A stretch of DNA of 64,000 nucleotides from Liolophura sinensis (taxonomy: Eukaryota > Mollusca > Polyplacophora > Chitonida > Chitonidae). The notes under the pieces were generated by a model. It did no database searches and was not told where the DNA came from. It saw nothing but the letters and a program-made list of their open reading frames with translations. Shown here in pieces: positions 23,804 to 38,024 of this stretch; positions within the stretch are counted from its first letter, which is position 1, and the number at the start of each line of letters is the position of its first letter. Where the stretch lies: NCBI RefSeq assembly GCF_032854445.1, contig NC_088305.1, positions 12,817,717 to 12,881,716 on the forward strand, written 5' to 3'. Both the position numbers and the translations under genes were made by a program.

Positions 23804-23953
23804 CTCCGGCCGCACGTGGGGAGGTCTGTCAGTAACCTGCGGATGTTCGTGGGTTTTCCCCGGGCTCTGTCCGGTTTGCTCCCACCATAATGCTGGCCGC
23901 CATCGTATAAGTGAAATATTCTGGAGTTCGGCGTAAAACACCAATCAAATAAA
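23804..23953 (+). mobile_element. SINE type A, 5'-truncated with perfect 15-bp duplication
   Basis: It begins exactly at ctccggccgcacgtgggg (no tRNA head) and ends aatcaaataaa. atatatttaatgctt flanks it at 23789-23803 and 23954-23968. The truncated form was therefore the unit inserted, as expected for LINE-driven target-primed reverse transcription. Confidence 0.94.
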
Positions 23954-25001
23954 ATATATTTAATGCTTACATGTATGTTAAGGAACAGAGCAATGCAATA
24001 TCTATTCTAAAATAAGAAGGAAATAAAACAGAAAAACATGGTAATGATGCATGGCTTTCATATCCATAGACGCCATTCATACATCATTTAAATGCTATAA
24101 AAACGTGCACAAAGGAAATGACAATGACTCTAAATTCACATAAGAATGTATACAGACTCACATAAAGCACGTAGTGGACTGAACGTCTGCATGTACAGAT
24201 CTATACTTTAATATATGCAGTGCAGACAATATCACAATGTCCAGTATAATAGAGCTGTAATCTTGTACTATATCTCTCTCTCTCTATATATATATATGGG
24301 CAACGCGTTTAATAAAGGTTACGGCTTACAGCGGTGTGCAGTCATGCTGAAGAAACTAAATAAAAATTCAATAATATTGGGAAAGATGGGTCATCAGCGT
24401 ATTATTAAATTTAATAGGCCCACCTGTCTAGGGCTGTATTCTACACATACAACTGGATATTATATTGGGTATAGCTCTACATATAAAGTGTTCGTGAACC
24501 TGGTCCTATATAGGTAGCGCGGTTAATCGAAGGTGCATAGGCCCATATATGTGTTCAGTAATTTGTAATGTTATATGAAAGCCCACTAACACAGACAGGT
24601 ATCCACCGACGATGATTACTATCACATGCAAATAGGTTAAATAGTTTGGCCTGGTTTTTTGACGTCGATGCTCCACTATAAAGGCCCCTAGATGTATTTA
24701 ATAGATGGAGCCCGACTCATTCATGTTGTAGAGATAAAGCGTCATGAATTCAACCGGCGTCATGGATTCATTTTGGAGGAGCAGTATAGGCCTATTGTTG
24801 AGTGAGACTTTCAGACACACGCTGCGGCACACCTTTCCACCTTTATAACTAGTGACTCACCCCAGGTATCCAGCTTATTCCGTTACACGAATACATACCT
24901 GTCAGATTTATAACGCACTTAACCCTGTCCTCAATTAAATAATAAAATGTTTCCGGCGTTATATCCGTAATTTTCAGATACGCCTATAAATATGAATATA
25001 C

Positions 25002-25005
<4 letters not shown>

Positions 25006-25074
<69 letters not shown>
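25006..25074. repeat. (TA)n microsatellite upstream of PARD3
   Basis: About 33 TA units, uninterrupted, ending in (CA)n. Confidence 0.97.
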
Positions 25075-25082
<8 letters not shown>

Positions 25083-25249
25083 TGTGTGTTCAAATTAGAT
25101 GCATACGTACGTATTACGTCAAAAAAAGTATGTTTAAAACAGCTGAGAGATCGCCATTGCATCAGAAGGCCCTATTTCGAGTTTATTTACAAAGCTCTGC
25201 TGTCTAAATTAGTTCAATACATTGCTCCATTGTTCTAATTTCACACGCT

Positions 25250-25992
<743 letters not shown>

Positions 25993-27597
25993 TAGAATTT
26001 ATCGATAATCGACCATACCTGGACCGTTGTCTGATATGTTAGTTAGCCTGTGTTTTAATCAGCTATCACCTCTCAAAGGTGTGACATTTTTGTGGGTAGC
26101 TAGCACGGCCTCTCCGCCATGTTGGATCGTAACTGGGTGATCCCCCCTTTTCTACACAAGAAGAGTTTTGACATTTAAAAACTTGGGCTATTTTTGTCGC
26201 CCGACAATACGTCTAAATTGTTTTCGCACAGCCAAAAATAATTGCTTGGCTGGTAGGGTTGTAAATTATTTCTTTAGCCCCTACACCAGTAGTTAAATAG
26301 CATGCAGAATGCAGGCTTGTTGAGTGAGCAATATAGCATCTGTGATATGTTTACATTCATTTGTGGTATCTAGGTCACAGGTTGTATTGACCCTTGACCT
26401 TGATTTAGCACCTGGGTGTGTAGTGCAGGTAATCTGTAGTTGGTAATCCTGTGTGTCATTACATCATTGGATTTAAAGTTTATTTACTTATATGTACATA
26501 GGCTTAGGTTTGCTTAGTCTATAATGACCAGTAATTTGTACAATGCATTTATCCAGATCAAAGTCTGTGCCAATTTTACCTGACAGGTGTTAATTAAATA
26601 CGTGCATTCAGGTGTCATGACAGTGCCATGACTTCAGAAGAGGGTGCACAGAAGTTTAGCAGGGCTGTCCTCATCCTAAGTAATACCATCCTTCTGAAAC
26701 TCTGCCGTTGCATGTGAACTTTAGGGATAACAGTACCTGTACATGTAGCCTATACAGCGATTATTAGGCTTAGTTGCTGGCAAACAGTGTCACCAATAAA
26801 TCTTCTTTGCATCTGAATTTGGGACTGCATGATTAGCTCCATTTTGAAGTACTTATGTACTTTCTTCTTCATACATGTATATAATTTATGCTGAAGACAC
26901 CCTTTTTTGTGACAAGCACACATACTGTTCATGTACATACACTGCTGTGGATGTCGGCACATGGAAGTTGTCTTCTTGCTGTAGACATTCATCAGGGCTG
27001 AATCTCCCAACCCATCCATATCATTTTGAGACCTGTCCATACTCATATGTAATTTTCACAAGATTGATGATCCTGATTTTGAAATATGGCTACATCTGTG
27101 TCACGGTACCTACCACCCACTGGACCCACCCCAGCCCCTGACCTCTTCTCCCAACCCTTCTCTCTCTCTCCCCTTGTTTTAGTCTGACTAAGCACCTTGG
27201 CCTTTAAGATTCCTGGCATGTGGTCATTTCCTCTGCCAAGGCTGGCTGTACCATTAACCCTACAGCCTTTGGATGTTGCTAATTTGTTCTGCAACTCCTG
27301 AATGAGATATGAAGAATACATAATAACATTTGGGAATTTTACGTAACATGTATGTGTAAGAAAGACAATAAATCACTGTATTTTCCAATGTAAAGAGTGC
27401 GAACATAGTTAGCCAATACCTGATACCCCTGTCAATTCACTTATTTTTTCTTTACTGTACATGTACATCTAGCTGATATTGTCCTGTTGTAGCAGGACCG
27501 ATGTAGTAGGAACAAAATTTCCATCCCCCAATTTAAATACGTATACATGTAGTGTGATTGTGTTTCGGGTTCAGTCTGAGAGTTACGACATGACTGT

Positions 27598-27868
27598 TAC
27601 AGTTACATGTACGGTGTATTTTCACTTTGTCCATATTGTTACAGTTTGTCCATATTGCTACAGCTACATGTAGAGTGTATTTCTACTTTGTCCATATTGT
27701 TACAGTTACATGTACGGTGTATTTCCACTTTGTCCATATTGTTACTGTTAAATGTAGAGTGTATTTCCACTTTGTTCGTATTGTTACAGTTACATGTGGA
27801 GTGTATTTCCATTTTGTCCATGTTATTACAGTTACATGTATGGTGTATTTCCACTTGGTCCATATTGT
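27598..27868 (+). repeat. 42-bp tandem array, 6-7 copies
   Basis: Unit: gttacagttacatgtagagt, gtatttccactttgtccata, tt. As 42 is a multiple of 3, all frames without an internal stop stay open and give a 14-residue repeat; no start, splice site or homology supports a protein. Confidence 0.92.
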
Positions 27869-27979
27869 AGTACTTATTTCTGATGTACGTGTTCATACAC
27901 ATGGAATGAACATCAAACTAAGCTTTCCAACTCAGTCTTGTGAAACTGTCGTGGTCAGCCCCCCCCCCCCTCCCCCCCC

Positions 27980-28083
27980 AGAAGTTCTGCTCGTTTTCCT
28001 TCCATTACCCTAATGCTGGGCGGTGTCATATGAGTAAAATATTCTTGGGTAGGGTGTAAAACACTTAATCAGATAAGTAAATA
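27980..28083 (+). mobile_element. SINE type A fragment, diverged
   Basis: ttttccttccattaccctaa, then tattcttgggtagggtgtaa and an aagtaaat tail; preceded by a poly-C tract. Confidence 0.7.
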
Positions 28084-30805
28084 TGAAACTGTCTGTCATG
28101 CTATGTACAAGTACAGGTTAACAAGCTGGCCCATGCATTGTACAGCTATGTATCTATGTCTGGGCATGCAGACTGTAATTTACATGTATATGTACAGACA
28201 GTGCACCCTGTTTGAATTTGTGTTTTATACATCAGGACACTTGCAGTATCTCTGTTGTGAGTCATTTGATTTTTTTAACATTCATGTAAAGTCAGAGTAA
28301 TGGGGAAAGTTAAATGTCACATCTGTGTCAAATGGAAGCTGCACTGTTTCAATTACTGTGTGTGGATATTTAAGTATTATGCATTTGTACATGTAACTAC
28401 ATTTATATGGTGAAACACTTTACATGCAATGTAGTTATGTACAAGGCCTATATTGGATTAAGGTATTGCTGACAGATATTGCTGTACTGTGGTTAATTTC
28501 TAACCTTGCCAGCACTCCAAATCAATGAGCGTTGTAGTGCTGTGGTGAAGTGGGCTATTAAATACCTGACATATTCTAAATAATTCTCCTGCAGTGATTA
28601 ATGATTTGTGATGAAATATGCACGTACATGAATGTGTACGGCTACAGGAGATGTTTTCTCAATCTAGAAAGAGCATTTATATGAAATACATGTGTATCAT
28701 TCATTTTGAGCGAGTTTTCTCATATTATAAAGTCAAGTGCGTGTATAATATACTGCTTTCGGCATGTGTAGATATTTATCATTTAATACATGTTATGTAC
28801 GTGAGGGTGGAAATACATTGAGTAAAAGAAGAACTATTTTTCATATAGAGCAGTATTTTTATGGGTTCAGGAATTTTGACAAAATTTTCACAAAACTAAA
28901 CAAATCAAATTTTTTGGTAACTTTTCTCAGAAATGACGTCACTTTATGGCAACCTAGACAATATCTTTTATGAAAAGTTATGTGAAGTGTGACTTACGAC
29001 GTTTTGTGAAAGCGGTCTCGGACCTTTTATTATTATGCATGATGATTAATATAATTAATTATAGTGTTCAGGTATGTGCCTGTTTAGAAAGCTAATAACG
29101 GTACAAACATAGAAAAAAACAGTTGATGCTGTAAGTGGAATTATCCTGATCATGCTTCAGAGTAGATATTAATAAGACTGGTGAACATGCACACTAAAAA
29201 GCACAGTGAAAACACCATGAGGCGGAAGGATTAGCATGTAAATATAGTCAAGGATGCTTGAGCAGTGAAGGGGAGAAGACATGTAGTAAGTTTTTCCTTA
29301 TTCAGAAGACACAGGTGATTGCTGGATGAGAAGATAACTCAGGATTACGTCTGTAGTTATACACATGTACATGTAACCTGTGTGCGAGACAGCCTGTGAC
29401 TTTAGTACTGCATATGTACCAGTACCAACAGAGGTGCGAGTAAAATCATTGAGTGGCATCGGGCAGGGAGGCTCCATGTGTCACCGGCTGTTATGTGTTT
29501 CCTGCGTACCCTCCTCCGCTGGTTCTCCACAGGGATTCATAGTGTATGTATAAACACACTAACAGTAATATGATGACCTTTGTGCCAGGTGTTTTTCTCT
29601 CTAGTGGGATGGGGAGCAGTAACTGAATACACCTGTACATGATAATGCATTAAATCTTAGGAGTAACAGTAACACCTCCATGGTCAGCTGTAGTTGTCTT
29701 AAAGGTCTGTTTCCTGGGAGAATTAATTGTGAAAGGACTAAATACATATAGTTTGCTGATCAGGGATTTGATCTGGGTGGACCTTCATGTGATCGTTTGA
29801 ATATTGAGGGTAAAATTTGCATTCATGACCTTGGCAGCCATGGTGTCCATGTACATGCAGCCTAGAGCTGCTTGAAAAACAATTTTGACAAGGATATGAT
29901 GGACAAGGTCAAGTTGTATCCAATTGTCTGAAATTGATAAATAGATGGATTTTGAATTGTCATTTTTACAGCAGATACAGGCACATGTAGACGTTCTAGT
30001 CTAATAATATGTCATTTGTTGTTCTAAAGTACAGTGCCTGTTAATGTTTTACATTTAAATGTAGAACCACATGTATGCATGTAAATGGAGAGGTCTCATT
30101 AAGAATCCGAAAAAGGTCAAAACTGAAATGTGGATATATCTGTTTCCACAAATCCTTGACTTTGATGACATTTGCATTCAAAACAGACGCACCTCTATGC
30201 AGTGTCAAGAAAACATGTATCCGCTTTTTGCAGTATGCTGCTGGTGCGTTAAGATGTAAAAGATGGTGATGTTGAAGATGTGGAAAAACTGCACATAGAA
30301 TTCAGTGATGTACAGATACAGTACCTAGCTGTTATCAGGCAGTCGTGTGTAACAACTGCACTAACTTACACTATCATCAGAATGAATTTCCCCAGATGTT
30401 TATGATGTGACATCAATATACACGGTATGAAAGATCATGTAGGCGCGGGTGCATGCGTTGTGGACACAGTCCTGCTAAATTCTGAGGAATGATAGATCTG
30501 CACATGAAGTGGATTTCTACATTTATCACCCCAGACAAGTACACGTACATGTGTGTATGCATGTGATGACTTCCACAACATTATGCACATTTTAAGGGCT
30601 GCAATATCCTGTGCATATTTTGTAATAAAATGTTCTACATCATATGAACAAAACTGTCATTTGCTGATCATTTATTTAGAGAACTGCGCAGAATTAATGT
30701 AAAAGTGTTAACATTGCCCTGAAAATAGAATTAAAAGTAAAGCTCCATGTGTACAGCTATTCTTGTACATGTGAAGATATTTTAGATTTCCATGTGCAGT
30801 TTGTA

Positions 30806-31891
30806 TATGTACTTGTATGCCATGCTGTAGGTACTATATGTACATGTACACTGTGCTGAAGTTACTACATGTACATGTATGCCATGCTGTAGATATTACA
30901 TGTACATGTATGCCATGCTGTAGATACTACATGTACATGTTTGCCATGCAGTAGATATCACATGTACATGTATATGTATGCCATGCTGAAGGTACTACAG
31001 GTACATGTATATGTATGCCATGCTGAAGATATTACATACATGTATGCCATGCTGTAGATATTACATGTACATATACATGTATGCCATGCTGTAGATACTA
31101 CATGTACATGTTTGCCATGCAGTAGATATCACATGTACATGTATATGTATGCCATGCTGAAGATATTACATGTACATGTATGCCATGCTGTAGATACTAC
31201 ATGTACATGTATTTCATGCTGAAGATATTACATGTACATGTATTTCATGCTGAAGATATTACATGTACATGTATGCCATGCTGTAGATACTACATGTACA
31301 TGTATGCCATGCTGTAGATACTACATGTACATGTATGCCATGCTGTAGATACTACATGTACATGTATGCCATGCTGTAGATACTACATGTACATGTTTGC
31401 CATGCAGTAGATATCACATGTACATGTATATGTATGCCATGCTGAAGGTACTACAGGTACATGTATATGTATGCCATGCTGAAGATATTACATACATGTA
31501 TGCCATGCTGTAGATATTACATGTACATATACATGTATGCCATGCTGTAGATACTACATGTACATGTTTGCCATGCAGTAGATATCACATGTACATGTAT
31601 ATGTATGCCATGCTGAAGATATTACATGTACATGTATGCCATGCTGTAGATACTACATGTACATGTATTTCATGCTGAAGATATTACATGTACATGTATT
31701 TCATGCTGAAGATATTACATGTACATGTATGCCATGCTGTAGATACTACATGTACATGTGTGCCATGCTGTAGATACTACATGTACATGTATGCCATGCT
31801 AAAGATATTACATGTACGTGTATATGTATGCCATGCTGAAGATACCACAAGTACATGTATGCCATGCTGTAGATACTATATGTAAATGTAT
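30806..31891 (+). repeat. 31-bp satellite with a 456-bp higher-order duplication
   Basis: The basic unit is tgccatgctgtagatactac then atgtacatgta, with variants (tttgccatgcagtagatatc, atttcatgctgaagatatta). The block starting about 30911 recurs at +456 (ttgccatgca variants at 30941 and 31112 reappear at 31397 and 31568) with almost no changes over some 400 bp. Confidence 0.95.
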
Positions 31892-32109
31892 GTCTGTTGT
31901 AAGATTGCAGTTATGCATGATTTGCTTGAATGCATTGCAGAAATGTTATTTATGAAATAACTGCTTTGTACACATGTAGAACGTGCCACCAGTGCCAAGA
32001 TATTATGTACATTCTGCATAGTTTTCCGTTAATCTGATAAAACATTCAGCCCTTACCCGTCAATCCGACCATATTTATCTGACCCCCAGACATCAAGACA
32101 TTGAGTAGA

Positions 32110-32344
32110 TATATTTATTTGATCGGTATTTTACGCAGTACTCAAAAATATTTCACTTATTTCACCACGGCGTTATGGTGAGAGGAAACTGGGTAGAGCC
32201 TTGGGGAAACCCATGACTATCCTCAGGGTGCTGGCAGACCTTCCCACGTACGGCTGGGGAGGAAGCCAGCATGAGCTGGACTTCAACTCACAGCAATGGA
32301 CATTAGGTAGAATTTAGGGGGATACATTTGTATAAGTGTTATCC

Positions 32345-32403
<59 letters not shown>

Positions 32404-32544
32404 GTGCATGTATTTGTCATGTTTTTATATAGTGTGTACAACATTCATGTTGTCTGTTGTATACAGTGCACATCGTTATGTTCTCATGTCCATAGATTTA
32501 CAGTGTATACTGTATGAATCAGGTTGTCATTACTGTAAAATTAA
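32110..32544 (-). mobile_element. Chimeric SINE (type A core, non-tRNA head with (TA)n), copy 1
   Basis: Reading the minus strand: a segment starting ttaattttacagtaatgaca, then a (TA)n tract, then aaattctacctaatgtccat joined to the type A box B region, core and (AAAT)n-like tail. It is an inverse match of 37829-38267 along its whole length, with scattered substitutions and indels. I found no flanking duplication for this copy. Confidence 0.85.
32349..32400. repeat. (TA)n tract within chimeric SINE copy 1
   Basis: About 26 TA units between the unusual head and the SINE core. Confidence 0.95.
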
Positions 32545-33888
32545 TACCGCAATGTATATTTCATTAATTTTATGTTTTTTTTTTAATAAAGAGATAGTAA
32601 AGGAAACAAATAAAAGAAAATTGAAATGTTGTGACAGTGGAATTTCAATAATAAAGCAGACGTTTTATTGTTGTTGTTTTTTCCCCCTCAGCAATCTCAT
32701 TATTCATTTTCCTTCATTTTAACCTCTCTATGGGGTTTTAACTCCATGCCTCCCGGCCCCTACAGCAGGCTTTGGGTACACAAGGCCAAGAGAACTACTA
32801 GTACTTGTTACCTAGTTTCTCAACAATTTCTATTTTTACTCTTGCTTTGTATGTTTCATTGGACTTTTGCGAGAAGTTATTTCAGTCCCAGCCTTTTAAT
32901 TTTTTTTTAAATTCCTATCTTTTTCATTAACTAGAGTAAAATAGAGAACCATGTACAAGTAATTTCCGTACCACCCTACCCAGTTTTTTCTAATAGTTTT
33001 GGGTTACCCCAACAAAGAATTCCTTTTAAGGATGGCCTGAGTTAAAGTACTACTATTCTAAACTGAAAACCTGCTATATATTCATGGGTGACAGAAGTGC
33101 CCTTTTCAGCACTTTTAAACACAGTCACATATTATGCGTAAATGTGTACATTGAAAAGATTCAGTATGTTAGCCATCTGTAATAGAAAAACCATCACAAT
33201 ATTTACATGTCATTGCTGTAGTAAAATCCAACCATCTGTAAAATTCATATTTTACCGTACTTGCTTTTCATGTGGTTTTACATGTAGGCCGGCTCTGCCA
33301 TGAAAAATTGCGCAGTGAGTAAAGACAATACCATCTTTATTTTGTGTTTCAAGGGCGAGCCAACCTTGAAAAAATTCATACAAGTAAAAACCCACCTATT
33401 TACTTTGTTCAATCGTTATGGTTTTGTGGATTTTCTGTTTTTTCAAGACTTTCTGATCACATGCATGTAAATGTGTGCAATAGGAGGCACATTTTTTATG
33501 ACAGTCCACATTTCCTAGCAATTAATTGATTTTTATTTTTATACCCTCCGATGTTGAGGAAAGATGCATTCTTCACATAAAACAAAGATTATAATTGATG
33601 TGGCCTATTAAGCACTAAAGGCTGTGACTAAGTTTGAGAACATACATGTAAGAACAACCATTGTATAAACATACAATGTAATGAGTGCATACCTAGGTGT
33701 ATACGTAAATAGTTTACACTATCATCATGGAGTATGTTATGGTGGTGAGTCGTAGACGTATTAGATCTACTGTGCATATACACATGCAATACATACGCTG
33801 TAGGTTGTTAAATACAGTACTACAGTGTATGTATATGTATTATTAAGCAAATGTTGTCATATTACATGTACAATGTACATGTGCTTTG

Positions 33889-34080
33889 TACAATTCTACC
33901 CAATGTCCATTGCGGTGAGTTCAATAAGCCATAAGTGGGAAGGTCTTTCAGCAACATGCGGATGGTTATGGGTTTCCTGTGGGATCTGCCCGGTTTCGTC
34001 CCACCATAACGCAGGTCGCCGTCATAGAAGCGAAATATTCTTGAGTATGGCGTGAAACACCAATCAAATAAATAAATAAA
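33889..34080 (+). mobile_element. Chimeric SINE, copy 2, 5'-truncated with duplication
   Basis: It starts with caattctacccaatgtccat joined to gcggtgagttcaa, then the type A core and (AAAT)n. The 13-bp tacatgtgctttg flanks it perfectly at 33876-33888 and 34081-34093. The joint shared with the other two copies shows they belong to one subfamily. Confidence 0.92.
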
Positions 34081-35483
34081 TACATGTGCTTTGGCAAGAC
34101 CAAAGGAAAAATGTAAGCTTTGGTGAGGGAGGCGGGTGGGTGAGGTGGGATGCGGGTGGGTGAGGTGGGGTGTACATCCTGTCAGAAGTAGAGTATTCGT
34201 GTTTCAAAAGACTTCCTTATATTGTAAGGTATTTCAGTATACATGTATAGATACATTTTAGTCGTGCCACAGTGGTACAGTGATATTGTGGTATGTGGCG
34301 GAAAAGACCTACAATGCCCGTTTTGAAGGAAGGAAATTATTAAATAGCTTTCGACAAAACACTTGAAGAAACAATAGGTGTTTTTAAGTAGGGGTCTGGC
34401 ACCTTGCCAGGGATGGGTGATATATAGGCTGGTATTTACTGTAATGTTCTGAATTAATTACATTTTACCACTGAAATTATTTTATGATAAAGGGTATATT
34501 TTACCCATGGAATAGTTTGGAATCTGATGAAGGGCATTTGCTAAGGTGATGTTTTGTATTAATTTTGCTATTTTGCGTGCATGTCATAGATGTTACACCA
34601 GACTGAGATTGTGGCTTCTTTAGTATACGAAAACACAGATACTGTACATTATATATTCGCTATTTCCATCGTTCATTTTGTAAATCAGATTTATGTGTGT
34701 AACCTTTTTACTGTTCAAAATATTTCGTGTTACCAATTGTTCAGAAGAGCAGCTAGATTGGACGTACATGAATGTGAACACCTAAATGGTGTACTTATTA
34801 AATCAATAAAACAGATTCACTTTGGAATAAGTCTGTGTATGCACGGTTAAGTACACTGTAGTAAGTGACATGAATGACATTTACTTGTAGCAGCTAGCTG
34901 ATAAATTCTGTCATTCAGTTTCAGGTGGTTCTACGCTTGAAATAAATCCTTTTTCTAGGTTTGTAATTTTGTGATTCATTTGGTTTTCTCTTTCATGCTT
35001 GCCCCTTTGCTGGCGTTATTTTTGCCTAACTTAGCATCAAAAAGCCACAGCATGTAAAGTCAAATGAGCAGCAACAACACATAAAAAACAACAACAACAC
35101 ATATACAATACTTAACTAACAAATGCTGTTTGATGAAAGGACAGTCTGACTGTATTGATTAAGCATTTCATTAAAAGGAAGATCTGATTAAGCGCAGTTT
35201 GCCATTGTCAGCCAGATGTGGTTTTACCCTAATGCATTGATGTTTTTTAAGTAATTACCCATGGTGAAAAAAAAACATTTGCAGTATTAAGTACATGCAA
35301 GCAGTTTGCAAGGTACAAGGCACAGACCTACATTGTAACTCGATTGTTACATTTACTGTGCTGGGCCCAATCATTTGTCCTACTCCGATCTATACATTTG
35401 TTGTTTTGTTTTCTGTCTCCAATTTTTGGTAAACACTGAAATATCTGAGCTAGAATTTACACAAGGTGTCTTGTTAATCTTCT

Positions 35484-35573
35484 GGGGGCTGTTTCTCAAA
35501 GAGGCCTTGATGTCATGCCTCCTTGGTATGTATGACTTGCATAACGTTACGACCCCTTTGAGAAACAGCCCCC
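35484..35573. mobile_element. Compact foldback element, 90 bp, perfect 18-bp inverted ends
   Basis: gggggctgtttctcaaag at 35484-35501 is the exact reverse complement of ctttgagaaacagccccc at 35556-35573. It is non-coding and MITE-like. I see no certain duplication at its edges. Somewhat similar motifs (ggggccactgtcacaaag near 54988; ttttgtgaaagagggcc near 57595) suggest related, degraded copies. Confidence 0.7.
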
Positions 35574-35773
35574 TTACTGACAAACGGCATTGGTGAAGAA
35601 AACAGTCCTCCCAACGTTATTGCGTAGGAAAATGTCTATTTTTGATTCACTGTCAGCGATGTTGTATCTCTTGGATTGTATAATTTAGAACATGGCTACT
35701 CAGAGTGAGTTGTTCATTAGTGTCATATCCCCAATTTTTACATATGTTTCTGTGGTAATTGTGTCCTGTATCA

Positions 35774-35780
<7 letters not shown>

Positions 35781-35824
<44 letters not shown>
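35781..35824. repeat. (TA)n microsatellite
   Basis: About 22 TA units without flanking SINE sequence. Confidence 0.95.
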
Positions 35825-35827
<3 letters not shown>

Positions 35828-37814
35828 GCAGACTTTATGTTCAGTTTAAACTTAGAAATATGTGTTGAGGTTTTTTAGAAGGAAGAATAATATACCACTG
35901 GGAAAATGACAGCTTCAGCAGAAAACTAATATATTGTGACCTTTATTTGCCTCTAGAAATGCACTTTCTTAAGGCTATTTTTAGGGAATATACAGTAGAT
36001 GCATCTACATGTAAATATACATTCACTTGGACAGAGCTGTTCACATGCATTTAGGGCTTTTAGAGAGTTTCTGTCTTCAGGATAAAATTACTTCCTCAAA
36101 ACAGGCCTGAATAAAACACCATGCAGGGACGAAGCGTGGATCTTCACAGGTGCCGGTGGGTTTGGGGGGTTGGGAGTGGAGATGCGAATTCAACAAGAGT
36201 GGAAGGACTATCACAGTCTGTTAGGAGAGGGTGCAGGGGCCACCTAGGCCCCGGAAGCTCCGGGATATTAGATTGCCGGAGAAAGAATCTGAGGGATTTT
36301 GAAGTTTTTCAAATGCAGATTTGGCCAATGTGTACACATTCATTTCCACGTTAAAAAAACAAAAAACAACTTATGTTCAGCTTAGGTGGGGTTAAAAACA
36401 GGCTGTCCCTGAATGTATAGTATTTATTGTCATGGGTTGCAGAGTTACAAACAGTACAAGTAAAAGTGCGGTATCTGTCTTGTCCACCAGACAGAAGTCG
36501 CTACTGCTGTCTGCACGGTACGATTTTAGAGAGGTAATTCTGTAAAACACGCCGTCTTTCACAGGCCACAGTATGGAATGGTTCACTAAATAGGCCTATA
36601 TACTATTTAGAAATTGAAATATTGGTCTATATAGGCTACAGCAAATATCTGTGGGATGAATGTTAATGGCTAGGTAAGAGATATAGGCTAAAATATTTTT
36701 TTTGTCAACGTGAGCAAAACATTTTTGCCTCACATGGGGGGACCACCCTCCCCCCCCACCCCCTGCCCAGCCTATGCCCCTGCCCTTGCCATGGCTTGGC
36801 ATTTCAGTATTACCCTAATTCTTGTAATTTTTAGGGCAGATATTACATCTAGTTGTGCTGAAAGCAAAGAATTACATTTCTCTCTTAGTTTGTTTTAAAA
36901 GTAAAGATATGAATTCTTATATGTTGTTCATTAAATAGGCTAACCATGTGAAGAAAAAAAAATAAACTAAATATTGCTGCTGCAATTACAATTGTATTTG
37001 CTGACCGGGTGTCCCAAAAATTTAAAAGAATTTGGTACACTGTCAGGTTTTAACTATTGAATTAGAATCCGTGTAACTAGATCTGGCCTATCAGGATACC
37101 GTTATCAGAATCCCAATATCCGGATCTGGATCCAAGGGGTTCCAAATCGTGAGTATTAGCATCCAGATTTTTACCATTAGAATGTGAATACTCCTTCATA
37201 GCCATGTTGTTTTCAGTAAGGTGAATGAACACAATTTACAAGTATGCCTCCTGGTGATTTGCTTGTATGGATCTTCATGTATCAATACACGTGCGTACAT
37301 TGTCTGTGTTGTTGTTGTTGTTGTCAGCAAATGTCATTAGCCCTGCACATGAAAAAATCCTTGTGACGCACAAGCAAGGTAACACACTGTACATGTGGGG
37401 TAGACGTTTGTGTATTTTAAAACCCTGGGGTTATATAAATAGACCCTGAGTGATAAGATTAGGTACATTGATAGAACTCGAGTACTACACTTAAAACTTA
37501 AAAGGGGAAGGAAGTGGTAAGTGAGTGTTACAGTCCACACATACATGTAGTTGTACATGTGTACATGTTATATATAGTTTAGTCAGAAGTACTGGTACAT
37601 GTAAATATATGTAGCTTGCATCACATGTACATTCGTAAATTTATTTTCACATCATTTTTAGTGGGCTTTTGTACATGTAACTTGAAGTAGTGTGGTGAAA
37701 CTGCATACATGTACATTGAATTGATATTTTACTTGGAAAAATACAGTACCATGAAAAACATGAATCGTAGAATTGTAAACATGGAGTTTTATTTCATCGA
37801 ACTCTAGATCTTTA

Positions 37815-37962
37815 GCAGTCGCTGTGAGTTAATTTTACAGTAATGACAACCTGATTCATACAGTATATACTGTAAATCTATGGACACGAGAACATAATGA
37901 TATGCACTGTATACAACAGACAACATGTACACACTATATAACAACATGACAAATACATGCAC

Positions 37963-38024
<62 letters not shown>

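Larger units (their letters stand above)
8861..25249. other. Intergenic region between the GPCR and PARD3
   Basis: About 16.4 kb with no exon I can recognise on either strand. Named repeats within it are listed separately. The stretches 8861-9138, 9163-9577, 10590-12500, 12700-14360, 19260-20220, 20470-21299, 21534-22030, 22830-23214 and 23970-25005 look unique and AT-rich and show nothing I can name. A missed gene with short, fast-evolving exons cannot be excluded. Confidence 0.6.

Noticed and set aside
27607-28013. Open frames with a 14-residue repeat
   Set aside because: Product of the 42-bp array; period divisible by three, several frames open at once.
32336-32722. 128-residue frame starting with Tyr-Ile repeats
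   Set aside because: Its N-terminal part is the (TA)n tract and chimeric SINE; the remainder is AT-rich intron.
36121-36354. 77-residue GC-richer frame as a possible exon
   Set aside because: No good acceptor or donor in frame, no homology recognised; probably chance.
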